A stretch of 64,000 nucleotides of DNA from assembly GCA_948146395.1 (NCBI GenBank), contig OX411547.1:55667566-55731565 (forward strand), read 5' to 3'. The notes below the pieces were generated by a model that worked only from the letters and a program-made list of their open reading frames with translations, was not told the DNA's origin and made no database searches. Shown piece after piece: positions 10,191 to 23,283 of the stretch. Numbering within the stretch: position 1 is the stretch's first letter; every line of letters begins with the position of its first letter. The stretch is from Fragum whitleyi (taxonomy: Eukaryota > Mollusca > Bivalvia > Cardiida > Cardiidae). The position numbers and the translations under genes are program-made.

Positions 10191-10500
10191 CGCCTTTTAT
10201 CTTTTCTCTCTTCGAAGCATGATACATTTTTTTATTTCAGTCGTCACATTTTACAGTGACAATAGAAATAAAATCTTGAAATCGTATCATGATTGGAAAA
10301 AATCAAAAGTGTATCGGTTGGTACGCCGTGATTAAAAGTAATGGTAAAAAAATTGGATAGATTTACAAAATGATGGTAGAGTTATCCGCTTAGATAAGGA
10401 TACAAAAGAAACATACGAAGAATACATTCGCCAATCTTCATAAATAACAGAAATATTGACATTTGTTTTCTTCCTGTAGTTTTACAAACATTTAGTTTTC

Positions 10501-10729
10501 TTAACCCTTTACTGTTTAATCCCTGCCTTTCACGTGCCTGTGATTTTATGATTGAGAAAACATTGTGGAAAAAGAAGAAATTGCTTCTGACAAGCAATTT
10601 CTTCTTTTTCCACACTATTTTCTACCCTACTGAATGGTTATTTTTCAAATTAAATCCACTTTAAATTTTCGTCTGCAAAACATTTGAATTTGGACAGGTC
10701 CAAAATTTTGTAAAACAGGAAAGGGTTAA
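10501..10729 (+). mobile_element. TTAA-flanked hairpin MITE, copy 1
   Basis: 229 bp counting the TTAA at both ends. The outer ends are CCCTTTACTGTTT and AAACAGGAAAGGG; the centre is a long hairpin, GTGGAAAAAGAAGAAATTGC against GCAATTTCTTCTTTTTCCAC. TTAA target sites are typical of piggyBac-type elements, so this is probably a non-autonomous piggyBac-like MITE. Four other near-identical copies lie in the window. Confidence 0.85.
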
Positions 10730-11532
10730 AAGAAACATAGAGAACTTCAATGTTGGCGTCGTCATTGCCCCATTTAAAGTCCAGTAAAATCGACTTATTT
10801 TGTGCAGCTGATAAGCACAAATCATTCATGGGTGACCAAAAGTTTTAAAAACAAAATACAATTGGTGGCCTTTAGCGCTCACCTGAGTGATTCTTGCAAA
10901 ATGCCAAAGCTAATTTTTTGCAACCGTAACGAAATCCAATGTAGACAATCAATCTCGCAGTTTTTAACTAAGGTCTTATGAAGAACGCTGCTTCTTTCGG
11001 GTATATGTAAACAAACATTATTTCATTTAAAAGACATTTGAGCCAAAAACGTTGTCCCTGGAATACACATTTTTTTCTTCTAAATTTCGACCAAGTTTTT
11101 GACCCGAAGTGAGAAGTATCATATAGTTTCTTCTTCGTCAGGTGAGGTAAATAAAGGAAGTAAATACACAAAACGTTTGAATTCGTAAGATTATTTGAAA
11201 CCGTATTATCTTACCGATTTGGATAAGTGTCGAGAATATAAGGGCAGAGATCAGCTGGTGGGTTTTCAATGGCATATTCATTTTCATATCTGGAAGAAAG
11301 AAGAAATAAATAAAAATGACAAATATCGATCAGAACCAGGGGATGTTGAAAAAAACAACAAAATTTCTCCACTTGTCCCTGGACGAGTAAAAGATGGTTT
11401 CTACTTGTCCAGGATCAAAATGAATTTGCTGCAAAAGGTGAATAGATGAATATAAATAACACATTGCTTTTGATAAAGAAAATGTTATAACGAAGCAAAA
11501 ATGTGAAGAAATAAATTTTGTGAAAACATTAC

Positions 11533-11586
11533 TTTTAATGAAGAAAATGCTGGAACCACGCATTTTCTTCATTAAAAATCAATGTT
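11533..11586. repeat. Hairpin related to the TTAA MITE centre
   Basis: TTTTAATGAAGAAAATGC pairs with GCATTTTCTTCATTAAAA across a short loop, with AAAACATT before it and TTTTCTACCC after it, the same frame as the TTAA MITEs. It is a diverged or different subfamily member; its outer ends are unclear. Confidence 0.45.
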
Positions 11587-11589
11587 TTC

Positions 11590-13250
11590 TACCCTTTGAT
11601 ATATAATTGGAAGAATTTATCTCTTCGATTTAATACCATTCCAAGAATTGCGCTGGCATTAACTTGTCCAAAAAAAAAAAAAAAAAAAAAGGGGGGGGGG
11701 CAAGAAAAATGTAGATGTCCGCAAGTAGAAAGGCCAGAGTCGGATATGTCGGGAATGGGAACTCAGCACCCGTAATTTGGGGCTGGTAATGTGACAGTAT
11801 AAATAACAGAGGTTCAACTACAAAAATTGAAAGGCCATATTTAGCTATAGTAATGATAAGTATTTTTGTCCACTTGATATAAATTATTGCATACATGCAT
11901 TTATTATGCTTTGTTTCTGCCGATGAACATCTCTGTTTAAGTCGAAATTAATAAAGTTATGCTATGTAATAAAAAATCAAAGCATATCGGATCTTAGGTA
12001 TTGGGAATAATTTTCCATAACCAACCTGTTGTTCAATGTATAGACCAACAGATTCAATAAGATAATATTCTAACAAGTTAACATCCATTATAGTTTATAA
12101 ACATACGTAAATAGTAGCGACAGCTGCGAAATAATAACAGATCTTATGACTATCAATATACACGGTTTATAGGATTCTCTTTATTATTTGAATAATGTTA
12201 ATAGAATTACCGATTTTTTTTCTATAAAGCCGAATTACTCATCAAGTGGGTGGTAATTGAATGACAAACAACTTCATCATTCTAAATGATCGTATAGTGA
12301 TAAAGAAGAAGATGATGATGATTATGATGACTTTTAGTGGTTAATCGAGGAAAAAAATAATAAAAAAACCCCAGAAGATTATCATTTGATTAACTCACCG
12401 CCTAATCTGTAAATTATCAAAAACATATACCCGCTTTCGTTCAATTTCCACTACCTGATATTAGCTTAAGCGAATCTAAAAAGTGACGTCACCATGAACT
12501 TAGAATTGCAATCACGTGCAAAATGGTGCGCTGTAAGAAAATTTGTCCCAGCATTTTCACATTTTGTTTTATTTTTGCATTGACTAAATAGAATTATCGT
12601 TTGTTTTTCGAAACAGGTCGATTGATATTTCATTGAAAGATCAACAAAATCTATTATTTCATTCGTGGTTTCGCCACTTGAGTTAAAAAATAAAGCTTTT
12701 GCTGATCACTAAATTAAATGTAAATAGATATTACACTGAAACAAACGATTCTCATCTATATCAAAGTAATATGATGATAATAATGATTATAATAAAGACA
12801 ATTGAAATAAAAATGATGAAGATTAAATTATCACCGGCGGCCCGTGTACTTATTTTGCCTTTATACTACCACGTCCTTGCTATTGTTTGCAGCGGCGAAT
12901 CTCTTTTCGGCAACGGCCTGGACTTTTTACTTATACATGTAAATGCTACGGAAAAAAAAAGTGCTCTTTTTAATTTAGAATATATCACAATTAACATGAA
13001 GAAACACCATAAAAAGTCTAATGATATTATCCGAAACTTATCAACAATCTTTAGTAAATAAAAAAATAAAAAAAAATCTCACGGGGCTAAAAATCCAGGG
13101 GTTAAGAATAAGTAGTGAAACAAAGAAAATTAACTTCGAATGAAACTATCAGGATTTTTTCGTCGCATGTGAATACGGTAAGTCAGTAACTAAAGAAGAG
13201 TTCAACTGAAAACAAAATAATGCATGAAACGTCTCAATTGACAGTCATAC
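11590..13250. other. AT-rich noncoding stretch
   Basis: No gene is supported. It holds an A20/G10 run (11670-11701), GAT/GAA-rich simple sequence around 12300-12350, and a 120-codon open frame at 12699-13061 without recognisable domains. Nothing else is recognised. Confidence 0.5.
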
Positions 13251-13259
13251 TAAAATAGC

Positions 13260-13640
13260 CTGTAAACGAAAATCCAAAACCAAGTCCCTCTTTCAGTTAC
13301 AAGTTGTCCTAATGAGAATCCATTAAATCGCAGTTTCTACGACAGCGTCCTTTATAGGGGAGGCGTTGGTCAACGGAAATCTCTATGACAAAGGGGCTTC
13401 GTGAATTCCGATAAAGACTAAAAATACACAAGTTATTCTGCGTTACTATTCAACTGGCGGGGCGTGGCTTAGCCGTGAAGTTATTTGGCAAGTTAACTTT
13501 TCAATTATTTGGGTTTTTTTGAAAGTTAGTTGTTATTTACCGTTAACGCAGCATCACTATATCCTAAAACCAAAAGGATTTTCGTGCATAGAAAAAGTCA
13601 ACATATTTTATAGTTAGGTTACGAAAGCCACGTTACCTCA
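13260..13640. repeat. Diverged dispersed repeat sharing GGCGGGGCGTGGCTTA
   Basis: AACTGGCGGGGCGTGGCTTA, CCGTTAACGC, CTATATCCTAAAACC and GTTACGAAAGCC...CGTTACCTCAGCT occur in the same order in the element at about 27230-27560, with strong divergence between them. Only these shared blocks support the call. Confidence 0.45.
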
Positions 13641-14035
13641 GCTCGAACAATAGTCTGGCCGCCAGACTCTTCTTTACAGTGGTTTTTCAAAGGGAATTAA
13701 ATCAGTACAAATCTTACAACTAAGTCCCCTGTCTTTAAAGTTTTTGTTTGGCACTCGTTAATATGAACTTGGATTAAAGAGGCTTGTAATAGAACTACAA
13801 AAGAGCGTTTTTTTGAAAATGCTAATAAAAACGACTGCGACCAGTCAACTTGAACAAGACAATTACAATTGAACTATTAAAAGACTGATGCAAATAACCA
13901 TGGTCTTTAGTCTTAGCTCGTGACTGCGCAGATATGATACGCCGACATCAAGTAGTATTGTAAATGGATTCAAATTGTGGTGATTTTTAAGCGTCTTATT
14001 TGTGCGTCGAGACACAAATTCAGAAAAATGGGATG

Positions 14036-14170
14036 ATTTCATTAAAGGGAGGTAAAATTGCCACTAAATTCGTCCGATTGAAAGTCCAAATCTCGCTCAT
14101 CACACTCATTCAATTACACATGTATTCCAAAATCATTCCGAAACCAACCATCTTGTCAATTTCACAATGT
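14036..14170 (-). mobile_element. Partial MITE, CATCGTGAAATTGACA family, head-to-head with next
   Basis: This begins near AAAGGGAGGTAAAATTGCC and ends CATCTTGTCAATTTCACAATG, the reverse of the left half of the adjacent copy at 14171-14608. The two form a roughly 135-bp-arm inverted repeat centred near 14175. Confidence 0.6.
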
Positions 14171-14608
14171 ACAGTTAACAACATCGTGAAATTGACAAGG
14201 TGAATGATATTGTAATGATTTTGGAATTAATTTGAATGAGTGTGTGGAGCGAGTTTTGAGTGAATTTAATGGGATGTAATCAAATGTCGCAAATTTTGTT
14301 CAGGATGAACAAAATTGGCGATATTGATTACCTCCCTTTAATAAAATATGCCTACAAGTTCTATAGAAAGCTTCTCATTCTTTCAAAATCTTCTAAACGC
14401 TTAAAATTTGAATAATATTAGTGAAATCGCGATTTTTCTCTATCCACATTTATTTTGAATGACGTAATTGACTCTATATTTTTCAATGGGTTTGAGCTTT
14501 TTTGAATAGTTTGAGTGAGTGTTTGGAATGAATGAATGGAGCGCTGAGGGAGTATTATTGAATGGTTTTGATCGAGATGAATGTCAATTTCACGATATAA
14601 CTAAATGT
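14171..14608 (+). mobile_element. MITE, CATCGTGAAATTGACA family
   Basis: The left end is ACAGTTAACAACATCGTG and the right end is TGTCAATTTCACGAT...ACTAAATGT, giving imperfect inverted termini. Inside are TTTTGTTCAGGATGAACAAA, GATTACCTCCCTTTAATAAA and GAGTGAGTGTTTGGAATGAA. About 440 bp with no coding capacity. Full relatives lie at 23284, 32514 and 63495, and a weaker one at 57687. Confidence 0.8.
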
Positions 14609-14661
14609 AATTTACTGTTACGGTAGTGTAGTACTAGGCCGTGGAACTAATCTAGAGCTTC

Positions 14662-14982
14662 TTAACCCTTGTCTTGCTGAATAAAAACATTGCAAAATTG
14701 CATGAAAATCAAAGTACAGAAAGCTCCATCTTATCGAGCCAAGGGTTAACTTATTCGAGAAGAAGCTATCGATTCGATACCCCTTGACTCGTGAAGATGA
14801 GAAAGCTCTGAAAGCCTAAACTATGAGCGGGTAATCCTTTTGAAATTACAAATTTTAAACTATTGCTGGCTTAAAAAGGAAAATAGTAAGTATAGACTAA
14901 GATAAGACTGCACTTAAGTGCAGGCTGATCTTTGTCTATACCTCCTGTCAAAGCAGGAATATTCAAGGATGACAAGGGTTAA
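14662..14982 (+). mobile_element. TTAA-flanked MITE, TTAACCCTTGTC family
   Basis: 321 bp bounded by TTAACCCTTGTC and GACAAGGGTTAA. A subterminal palindrome, AGACTGCACTTAAGTGCAGGCT, flanks a GATC core. The same AGATCAG...GCAGGCTGATCTT block is found at about 16690, 35430, 41690 and 48370. The TTAA ends suggest a piggyBac-like non-autonomous element distinct from the hairpin MITE. An inner AAGGGTTAA near 14747 hints at a nested shorter element. Confidence 0.65.
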
Positions 14983-15279
14983 AATATTCGGGACGATTTG
15001 ATCTTGTGCGTTAAGTTTTTCACGCGTGCGCGACACACTTAGCAACACAGACGACCTGACACTGCTTTAATAATAATACAAAGGTTAATCAAAGTACTGA
15101 CAGTACTGAAAGCCAGGTCTTGAGTACATGTAAATGGTTGAACTCGTTCTCCTTTCAGGGGGAAACAAAACATAATAAAGTACAAAAAAGTAATTGTAAC
15201 CTCAAATTTTAGAGACTTGCATAAAATCTCACAAAAGAAAAAAAAGCATTACAAAAATATACATACGCAATATCATGAG

Positions 15280-15492
15280 TTTTGGTTTAAACCTATTTAT
15301 TTTACATCGATTGGGAAACAAGTTCTTACAACTTAGATTAATCCCTCTCGATTCTGCTTCCTGGAAAATTCACCAGTACTCGCGCCGAATGTGTGGGCCA
15401 ATGAAAGACCCAAGATCGATAGCCGCTCCCGGGAATCGAACTGGGTCAAGAGGCAGACGCTCTACCTCTAGACCACGGACACCACACAGTGT
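15280..15492 (-). mobile_element. tRNA-derived SINE
   Basis: Read on the minus strand, the head starts GTCCGTGGTCTAGAGGTAGA (A-box region) and carries CAGTTCGATTCCCGGGAGCG (B-box). The anticodon-arm region is shortened compared with a tRNA. A body of about 130 bp follows, ending in an AT-rich AAATAAATAGG tail. These are the hallmarks of a pol III SINE. Confidence 0.65.
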
Positions 15493-16022
15493 GTGAGTAC
15501 ATGAGTACATTGTATTGGCCAGAGGATATGAAACACATCTAAAATAATAAAAAATATTTCAAACGATAGAAAATTGTTTTCCTTTTTCTCTTGATGATAT
15601 GCAGTACTTCCGAAATGATTGGTTGAGATAACCCTATATCACCCCATTAACTATTCAACGCCAGCATCTTGTATCCTGTAGCAGACGACTTTAAAATAGA
15701 TTGATTCAAAAGCAAAATATGCTCCTAATGAGTCATTTGGTATAAAAAATCCAAAGATATTATAAAAAATTGCCGACGTATCAGCCTAGCAAAGCACACC
15801 GCTGTTGCGAAGGTCATGCTTATTGCTTAAGGACGTCGCATATGTTGCGTCTCAATTTATAAAAAAAAAAAAAGAAAAGAAAAAAAAAAAAAATAGAAAT
15901 AATAGAAAAATGAGAAAACTTCTCAATATCTTGCCCCAAAATGATCCCTGGATCGGATCTTTGTTGAAATTTTTAAGGGTGTTACAGACGTTAAAAAACT
16001 AAAAAATTAAAAAAAAACAACA

Positions 16023-16118
16023 TGATTCGCCGATTGTGCGCCTCGAACCCACGCCGCGAATGCACAAAAGTTCGAGGGATTCAGACGTATACGTTAGGCT
16101 ATGACCACTCCGACTAAA
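16023..16118 (-). tRNA. tRNA-like sequence, class II (Ser/Leu-like), probably pseudo
   Basis: The minus strand reads GTCGGAGTGGTCATAGCCTA, a long variable region, then GCGTGGGTTCGAGGCGCAC. The start and the B-box resemble class II tRNAs, but acceptor pairing is poor and no clean anticodon arm was found. It is more likely a tRNA-derived repeat head. Confidence 0.35.
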
Positions 16119-16559
16119 CGTTAGCGAATTTTAAGACTATATATTATTGATTTCCTAAAATAGGATCCTTTCCTACGCGATTTACGATTGTGTAAAAAAT
16201 ATTCATATAGTTTACGGACCCAAAAGAATTGTCTTGTCGTTTATTTTGATTTAACTAAAATGGCAGTCAAGTTAAAGCCGAAATGATACAGCAATTAGCG
16301 GTTTTCGGTCTGTGTACACGAGGAACTACTTTTTGATTTTGGCGGTGAAGAGGTCAACAATTTCCATCCCGTCTGGCAGCAATAAAGCCAGTATACTGAA
16401 AGTATACCTGGCTTTAAAAATGAGATGCTAAATGAAAATGCACGACTCTGGTCAAACAATTTCAAATAGTGTCCAGTCTTTTCTTTGCGCATATGAGATT
16501 TTTAATCAAAAAATGTCATGAACCGGCTTATCTACGCGCTAATATCTTCACCATTGTCA

Positions 16560-16787
16560 TTCTGAATAAAAACCTTTGTAATTTTATATTTAATTCAAGC
16601 TCTGTATTTCCTTATTCTGAGAAAATATTCGATTTTGAAACTACAATTTTGAAACTTTTCTGGTTTAAAAAGTCAAAATCAGGTGGTTTAGATTAAGATC
16701 AGACTACAAAGTATATGTACAGGCTAACCATTGTCCATACTTTCTGCTAATGTAGGAATAATCCTGAATCTACATGACAAGGGTTAT
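16560..16787. repeat. Relative of the TTAACCCTTGTC MITE
   Basis: The sequence has GATTAAGATCAGACT...CAGGCTAACC...GTCCATAC and ends CATGACAAGGGTTA, in the order found at 14880-14982. The left end is not clearly defined. Confidence 0.5.
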
Positions 16788-17249
16788 AAAGGAGAAGAAA
16801 AAGAAGACTTTTAGTACCGTATGATGGCCAAATGAAACAAAAATTAAAAGAAAAAGAATCTCTTTGTTTTTTTTTATTTATCTTTTAACACTAAGAGGAC
16901 TACCCAGTCATGACTTAATGTAAGTTTCGTTTTGCACGAATTTAATGCTGAGAATGATAAAAAAGTAAAGCAGAAGTAATCAAAACAAAAGCAAACATAA
17001 CAGCAACAACAACATAAATACAAAAATAACTAGCTGACATACCACATCAAAATTGAAGATGAGTTTTAGTCCCAAGATATAAAACACTAAAATATGGTTG
17101 CCCTTTCTTTCACAATTAATAACAAGAAATGAGCAATGACAAATGGTTACATATTTTTTAATTAAAAATACTTTGAAAATATAAGCCTTGTCTAAATGCC
17201 ATGACTCTGGTACCAAAAAGAAAGGTCTTGTGATGATAGATGCTTTAGC

Positions 17250-17390
17250 AAACAAAACAAAACAAAAAAAAAACCCAAACAAACAAACAAACAAAAACAA
17301 AAAAATAAAAAAAAACAAATCAAAACAAAACAAAACAAAACAAAAAAAAACCAAAAAAAAAAAAAAAAAAAAACCAAAAAAAAAAACCAA
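17250..17390. repeat. A-rich (AAACA)n low-complexity tract
   Basis: A nearly pure A/C tract of AAACA, AAAC and poly-A units. Long open frames on both strands here are composition artefacts (poly-Lys one way, poly-Phe the other). Sequence on either side (16800-17250, 17400-18150) is AT-rich with nothing recognised. Confidence 0.85.
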
Positions 17391-18153
17391 ACCCTCTTTA
17401 ATATCTCAAAAAGGTTATAATTGATAGTTCAAATTTCTTTATTTTGCATATTAAGCTCGTAAAAAAAATTAAAAGTTTGATTCTAACCCATAGACATCTT
17501 GAAAAAAAAAAAAACAAAAAAACACGTTCCAGCTATTTGAAGGTCCTATAACTTGCATAAAGATTGGACTACCATTACAAACGGAATCATTTTTGTTTGC
17601 TATAACGTTTTTTATATAAGTTTCGATCGATCATTGATTCTTAAATCTATTTTTTCTCGAGAGTTGAATTTCTCGATAAGGATGGGATTTTGAATAGGCG
17701 TACTTTTGACCGTTCACTTCAATCGTATAGATTATTTCACTACCACATTTGGGCGTTCCCTTGTTTAATAATTTGTCCCGTTCTCCAATAAAGCCCGTAC
17801 CCTCTTATTACCAGTTTGGCTCCGTTCCCATAGCAATCAAGAGGTCAACGCAAAAATGGCTAATTGTAAATTCATCATGAATGAAAAAGTATCTCATTTT
17901 GAAATTTAATCAAAGTTTAACTGTTGAATTTACGTTTTAATTCGGAATATGTTTACAGAAAGATAAGTGTTTTCCAGTTGATTGGTTGAATTGAAAGTTG
18001 ATTCTCATAACAGAAGTTTCAAAACTTCTTTTTCTCGTATTAATGTATATTAGATATAAGTAAGGTCTATGTATGAGCGTTAAGGGTGTTAAAACTTTTG
18101 CAAACGTTTCAAGTGATTGCCTGTTAGTCCACATATAAAGCGGGATACCATTT

Positions 18154-18387
18154 GAGCCTGTGCATGACATTTCCATCAATTTGACATGTGCGCAAGGGGC
18201 ATTGAACATCCTAGAAAGCTATTTAGTCCGAATAGAAAATTGCCTGCATGTCTTAGGACACTGTAAGACCTTATCTATTTACAAAGAGCATAGTGTATAC
18301 CTTGGTCAGATTGTGCGGATGCACAGGCTGGCCAAGGTATTTGCTATGAGCTTATTTGAAAATGATGGAAATGTCACACAAAGGCTC
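18154..18387. mobile_element. MITE, GAGCCTGTGCATGACATTTCC family
   Basis: 234 bp with inverted ends GAGCCTGTGCATGACATTTCC-like and GGAAATGTCACACAAAGGCTC. An internal short palindrome surrounds GCGGATGCACAGGCTGG. Other copies follow at 18813 and 38015. Confidence 0.7.
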
Positions 18388-18477
18388 ATTTATTATATGC
18401 TTGGAAGGTGTTTTCAATTTGAAATTGGTCTATGATTTACACGAAGGGGTTCCCTCATCTGTATATAGATATAAATA

Positions 18478-18736
18478 TTACCCGTCACGCAAAAAGGGAC
18501 CATCTGGGAACTATGTAAAATGAATATTTGAAAAAGAGATTGGGTCCAGCATAGGTCAACCAGGGGTTGCATTTCAAAAAATCTTTCACGGGAAGGTAGA
18601 TTGATCATTCTAGATTCAGAAAATAAGCGAAGTGCGAAAAGTTTCGAACCTAGTCAGTCTGCGCAATCAGCGCAGTCTGACTAGGGTCAACACTTTACGC
18701 ACTACCCAGACGGCCCCTTTTTGCGTGACGGGTCAT
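18478..18736. mobile_element. MITE, GTGACCCGTCACG family, copy 3
   Basis: The ends are ACCCGTCACGC and GCGTGACGGGT. The GTCAGTCTGCGCAATCAGCG hairpin lies near the right end, as in copy 2. It sits between two members of the GAGCCTGTGC family, the same association as at the window start and at 37.5-38.3 kb. Confidence 0.8.
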
Positions 18737-18812
18737 AAGTAATAAAATGAAGCTGAATGGATAGAGAAGCGTGTACCTTTACAAAAGCATACACATGTTT
18801 ACGTTAAGATTT

Positions 18813-19049
18813 GAGCCTGTGCGTGACATTTCCAACAATTGCACACGTAGGTGAGGCACGAACTTTCAGGAGATTAGACAATTATACAATGGAATAAGAA
18901 TATATGCTGACCCTCTGAGGAGCGATTAAGACTTTATCTATCTATTAAGCGCATAGTGAAGACTTTGGTCAGACTGTGCGGCTGCACAGGCTGGCCAGAA
19001 GTTTTGCTTTGCGCAATGTGAAGTTGTTGGAATTATCACACACAGGCTC
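18813..19049. mobile_element. MITE, GAGCCTGTGCATGACATTTCC family
   Basis: 237 bp starting GAGCCTGTGCGTGACATTTC and ending ATTATCACACACAGGCTC. It shares GACTTTATCTATCTATTAAG and GGTCAGACTGTGCGGCTGCA with the copy at 18154. Confidence 0.7.
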
Positions 19050-20265
19050 ATTTTTTTAAATCGTAGAACTTACGAGACTTATTGTTATTTTTTGCACTAT
19101 CATAATGACATCAGCATCTAGAAAATGTAAATAAATTGCTGCTAGCTGTGTTCTAGAATCAAATAATGTGCAGGATGATGTAGCAAAACATTTCTTGCAA
19201 ATAATAAACGTTGACTGGAGTACTCTATCCGAGTTTGCATTGGGCTCAAATGATAATCAAATGGTTCCGGTTTCGAATCCCACAGAATGATGATTCAATA
19301 CATAGGGACTATTTTCAACGGCAATGCATCACAAATGACATTGATTTCATCATTTAATCCAGATGACGTAAATGACATTTTTACATTTTCACGCAGCATA
19401 CAACATTGCATAGTAAACTTTTGAAAGCCTTTATGTATTGATAATGCGATAAGAAAAACATTAAAAAAGTTGATAAAAAATCGGTTGCCTTTCAGAAACA
19501 TTAGATTTATGTTGGCATTATGTTTTATTTTTTATGGGTTTGTTGTTGAATAATGAAATAAAGACATTTTCAGTCATTTTAACAAGTCATTTTTTGTTTC
19601 CTAGCAACTGGATCAGTTTTGGAAAGCACTTGTTGAATTTCAAAAAAGTCTGCTTGCCATATAACTGGTTGCAGCCAGTGCTTTTGTATCCTTAACACAG
19701 GACAGTTTAAAAAATCTGCATAGTAAAAGTTTTTAGACTTTCCTGTTGGCAAGACACTTTATAGACAAAGCTCCATTTCTCCCACTTGGAACAGAAGCGA
19801 CAAACCTGGAACAGTTGAAATAATGATTCTTGGGTCTGGGTTAAAACATTAAAATCACCATTATCTATATTCAATGAAATACCGATGAAGAACGGAATTG
19901 GACTTTTGTTTATGAGTTACTTTAATATTAGCGAGGTGAATGTTTTCATAACTTACACTTAAGATGCGATTTTTTTTATTCTTTAATCACCGTATGAAAC
20001 TTAAAAAGCATTCACATCGTATTTGAACCGGATTCATTTATAAGAGTGATTAGCCCCCTATCCCACCCCAATCCCCCTCCCCCCGGAAAGTGAAAATAAA
20101 GCTTGTTTTTTATACATGTAAGTGAATGATGTCAACTGAAAAATATAGGTAAAACAGCGGATTCACAAATGAGTGTGATTAAGTTTTTAGCTCAAACAAA
20201 TCGCTATTCATCTATTATGATTTAATTTCATGAAGCGGCAATGTGAAGTTTTTATCTTGAAACTA
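19050..20265. other. Noncoding stretch, nothing recognised
   Basis: AT-rich sequence without supported genes or clear repeat ends. A CCCCTCCCCCC segment lies near 20060-20090. Confidence 0.4.
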
Positions 20266-20269
20266 TACA

Positions 20270-20821
<552 letters not shown>

Positions 20822-20829
20822 CCATGAGA

Positions 20830-22740
20830 TAGATGGGACTACTTTGTGCGCAAGCTTACATAATAGCTTGGTTATTAAAATTGTTTCCAGTCTGAGTAAA
20901 ACCAATTTTTCAGACAATTAGAATGCACGTAGTCAAATGGTTTCAATAAAAAAAATGCGAAATTGTGATTCAGAGGTGTAAGAAAATATAGTGCAGTGAG
21001 ACTAAAATTGTATGCCCCTCCCTCGCCTGGCCTCTTTATGTTACAATATGACGACAACCGATTTAGTCTATTAAAGCTAAATATGTACTTAAACCAAACA
21101 TCCTAATTCTTTTTAACCAAACAGACCAACAATGGAGTTTGGGCTGTGCTCGATTTACCAATTGATTCATTACAATGGGACTGCAATATGTTACTGGATG
21201 CATCAATATAACCTGAATACTTAAACGTCACCGCCCAAGAATTTTGTATTTTTCCCATCGACATCTGAAAAACAACGCTTTCTTAATCATAGCATTTGTG
21301 TTGTATTTATCATTTTCAGTTAGATACTGAGTAATTTATGATAAATACAAAAGGTATATTTATCCACATGCCCATACAGGTTTGACAACAAACCTGTTGG
21401 AACTAGATATACAAAATCATGTACATTTTCTGAATTTCAGCATTTGAGACGCTTTGTTCTAGGGACGATCGCTACTGTTTTATTTATTTCGAAGATGTTA
21501 CGAATGGTTTGTTACTGATATTTGTAAAGATCCACACTTTTTTGAAATTGCAGGTTTGTGCTTACTATCAAATAATTTAAATGGGTACTAATGGATGACC
21601 TTTTGGTGTAGGAAATTTAAATGACATAACATGTCTGAAAAAAAGATTTCTTTTCAATGATGAGTTCATGAAATTTTTGGTTTAAACATATTTTACATAG
21701 GCGTATCCCGGACTTTAAAATTTATACGCACCCTAAAGGCAAGCAACATGGAATATATAGGATAAAGTCGATATGTTGACTGTGACAAAAGAGGAAAGCC
21801 CCCCCTGCCGGCCCTTTTCTATGAACTGAGTGTTGGTGAATAATCAAAACACTGTAACTACAGCTTGAATAAGCTGTAGTTACGGTGTTATGATCATTCA
21901 TCAACGATATTTTTCAACAGATTATTATTTCTTTTATGCAATTGCGTAAAATGCGTAATGGGAGTTACAGCCTTGTTTTATTTGCATAAATTAATATATG
22001 TACAATACTTTTTACAGTTACTTATTCATTCTATGCAAAAAGGATGGGAACGTAAGCAGAGCTTATATTACATGTATTCTTCTCCATTTAGAAAATTATA
22101 TTTAATACAGTGAGACAATCTAGGGAAGATAACTTTTTGATAAGGAGATTTTTAGGAAATTGCAGATAGAAAAAATGTTTAAAAAATGAAAAACATATAC
22201 AATTGGGGCGTTCCTCGGGTGCCTTAAACGCGATTTTCTGAAAAGATATTCAGTGCTAGTCATTGTTTGCTAGTATCTACTCTTACCTATATCAATGAGA
22301 CTTGAAAGCGTTTAATATATCGTTGGACTTTCAAAAAGATCTTTTCATAGTTCAGATCATCCTTATCAAGTACAACGTAGAAAACTCTTTACGAAAATAC
22401 CAATAGTATAAAAACCATAAACTTTGACGTCACGTTAAAAATCCCTATGAAGTTTGACGTCATACAAGATTGACACCATCAGAGGATCTAACACAAATTA
22501 TGTATCAATCGAAATTTCATTCTGTCTGCGAAATAGATGATCATTAACACAAGTTATCTGATTAGTTATATCAGAACTAAAACGGTTTAGAATAAGGACA
22601 GATATTATGAAACACCCTGTACATCTTGAATTTTTTTATAGCTAATGACAGTACCATGGACTACCATATTAAAACAGTTAAAGGGGCCTGGAAAATATTA
22701 AACACAATATGATCCCTTAGGATGCGTTTTAATAAAAATT
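20830..22740. other. Noncoding stretch with one hairpin
   Basis: No gene is supported. An imperfect inverted repeat at about 21834-21906 (CTGTAACTACAGCTTG / CAAGCTGTAGTTACGG-like arms) is the only structure noted; similar AGCTGTAGTTA hairpins occur at 38640 and 42675. Confidence 0.45.
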
Positions 22741-22744
22741 CCTA

Positions 22745-23180
22745 CAGACAAGTTGTTTCTCTTTCATTCATCCATTAATGGAATATGCTAATGCATGATG
22801 GAACAACTGTCCAAACCATCTGAAAGACCAACTTGATATAGTGCAAAGAGAAACGTCAAGGATCGTATCTGGTTGCACTAAATTAGTTTCACTTGATGAT
22901 CTGGATACCGAGATAGGCTGGGTATCCCTTCGCGAAAGGAGGCGGAAACATAAGCTTATCTTATACTTTAAAATGGTCAAAGGATTGCGTCCTAGCTACC
23001 TGTGTCAATTGGTCCATCAATTTCATTAATCTTCGCGGATCGAATAATCATAATATACCTCCTTTATTTAGAACAGCTTTTTTATTAAATTGTCTCCTCC
23101 GTCTATTATTGAGGAATGGAACAACTTAACAATAGAATTAAGAACCAAGATTCACTTTCACTCTTCAAAAACTTTCTAAA
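22745..23180 (+). pseudogene. LINE reverse-transcriptase C-terminal fragment
   Basis: Reading across frames from about 22760 gives MEYAN, a stop, WNNCPNHLKDQLDIVQRE, then SRIVSGCTKLVSLDDL, EIGWVSLRERRRKHKLIL and FKMVKGLRPSYLCQL, followed by decayed sequence with WNNLTIELR. This order is the conserved tail of non-LTR reverse transcriptases (leu-leu-glu-tyr-ala, then a GWxxLxxRR block and P-x-YL). The catalytic core upstream is absent, and stops and frameshifts are present, so it is a 5'-truncated dead LINE copy of CR1/jockey-like character. Confidence 0.7.
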
Positions 23181-23283
23181 TATGAATAAACCAACCCCAA
23201 AAAAGTTGTACTTTTTTGATAAGGGAAGCTTCAGGACACAAACAAAAGAATCCTAAATAAGTGTAGATCTCTTAACCAGCATT

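Noticed and set aside
12699..13061. 120-codon open frame with a hydrophobic ILPLYYHVLAIV segment
   Set aside because: No conserved domain, AT-rich poly-Ile/Lys start, no splice context; length is not convincing in this composition.
17180..17424. Poly-Lys/Asn and poly-Phe frames
   Set aside because: They are products of the A-rich low-complexity tract.
22768..22980. Minus-strand 70-codon frame
   Set aside because: It is the antisense shadow of the LINE RT fragment, which carries the recognisable motifs on the plus strand.
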